64,000 nucleotides of DNA from Butyrivibrio sp. INlla16. GTDB lineage: Bacteria; Bacillota; Clostridia; Lachnospirales; Lachnospiraceae. The position numbers and the translations under genes are program-made. Of this stretch, positions 63,669 to 64,000 are shown piece after piece. The stretch's first letter is position 1; every line of letters begins with the position of its first letter. Location: positions 1-64,000 of the forward strand of contig NZ_FMYB01000010.1 in NCBI RefSeq assembly GCF_900104155.1, in the 5' to 3' direction. Under the pieces are notes generated by a model that saw only the letters and a list, made by a program, of their open reading frames with translations, searched no databases and was not told the origin of the DNA.

Positions 63669-63811
63669 GCCTTTTTTGACAAAAAAAGTCGGATTTTTCC
63701 GTATTTAAGCCGTTTTTAGTGATATCTGTCAAAAAAGTCTGATTATTCTTGTGAAAAACAGATATTGAAACTTGCAAAATAAGGTGATTCAAGGGTTTTC
63801 AGAAGGTGGGA

Positions 63812-64000
63812 TTACTCTTTACCGCTCCAACAATAGGTACACAGCTTGCAGGGTTCGATCGGTATAGCCTCCACCATGTCATCCAGTCTGTGGTAATGAA
63901 GGGATGTGAAATTAAGCTCCTTTCTTATCTCCTCAAGCATAGCCTCGTACTGGGGAGAATCGGGATCGGTATACTTACGTACAGTCTCTTCACCCGGCTT
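63812..64000 (-). CDS. purF: Amidophosphoribosyltransferase, C-terminal end (partial)
   Basis: Sixty-two codons and a TAA stop at 63812, entering from the right edge. The sequence ends FTSLHYHRLDDMVEAIPIEP, then CKLCTYCWSGKE. This fits the C-terminus of Clostridia-type PurF proteins, which end in a CTYCWNGKE-like stretch. PurF makes phosphoribosylamine from PRPP and glutamine in purine synthesis. The start and catalytic parts are outside the window. Confidence 0.65.
   Translation of the reverse strand, partial: KPGEETVRKYTDPDSPQYEAMLEEIRKELNFTSLHYHRLDDMVEAIPIEPCKLCTYCWSGKE

Overview
The window looks like chromosome of a Gram-positive anaerobe of the Clostridia, most likely a Lachnospiraceae member close to Butyrivibrio or Pseudobutyrivibrio. 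Signs are moderate G+C, AGGAGG-type ribosome binding sites, lipoprotein signal peptides, a class B sortase, type III glutamine synthetase, CotH remnants and Rrf2 regulators. This placement is inference from gene content. Almost every gene is on the minus strand; the plus-strand exceptions are two Rrf2 regulators, a rhomboid protease, a chemoreceptor-like coiled-coil protein and a CPBP protease. No rRNA, tRNA or CRISPR was seen.

Region 1 (1-24 kb) is mainly sulfur amino acid metabolism and its cofactor. After the end of an ISL3-type insertion sequence and carB come a YezD-like small protein with a cystathionine synthase/lyase-type PLP enzyme, a MalY/PatB C-S lyase, cysK, an M20 amidohydrolase and metNIQ. 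A radical SAM gene, a vitamin B6-type ECF S component with pyridoxamine kinase (supplying PLP to these enzymes), a polar amino acid ABC transporter and metY follow. Two near-identical Rrf2 regulators with three cysteines at IscR-like positions sit beside this set and are candidate regulators. The block is broken at 14.5-18 kb by debris: an IS21 istB fragment, a frameshifted chimeric GGDEF gene and a CotH fragment.

Region 2 (24-29 kb) is accessory: a 711-residue protein with an aerolysin-like pore-forming region and a C-terminal Fn3-like domain but no signal peptide, then a large transglutaminase-like lipoprotein. A tyrosine recombinase follows.

Region 3 (30-42 kb) is a nitrogen assimilation cluster read as amt-PII fusion, asnB, glnN (GSIII), gltB, gltD. 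It has a structured leader before amt and a perfect 22-bp inverted repeat before gltB.

Region 4 (42-64 kb) is envelope, signalling and housekeeping: flotillin, sortase B, rhomboid, an SGNH/MBOAT acyl-transfer operon with two SGNH paralogues, PhoH2, an orphan DctP-type lipoprotein, two chemoreceptor-type proteins, a CPBP protease, a membrane glycosyltransferase operon (with a deletion-damaged GT2/GtrA pair and a membrane-anchored nuclease-like protein), a HerA-like ATPase, HU, and the 3' end of purF.

The least explained items are the aerolysin-like protein, a dispersed two-hairpin repeat whose first stem covaries between three copies, the Cys-rich head on the PLP enzyme next to YezD, and several in-frame or frameshifted gene fusions caused by deletion.
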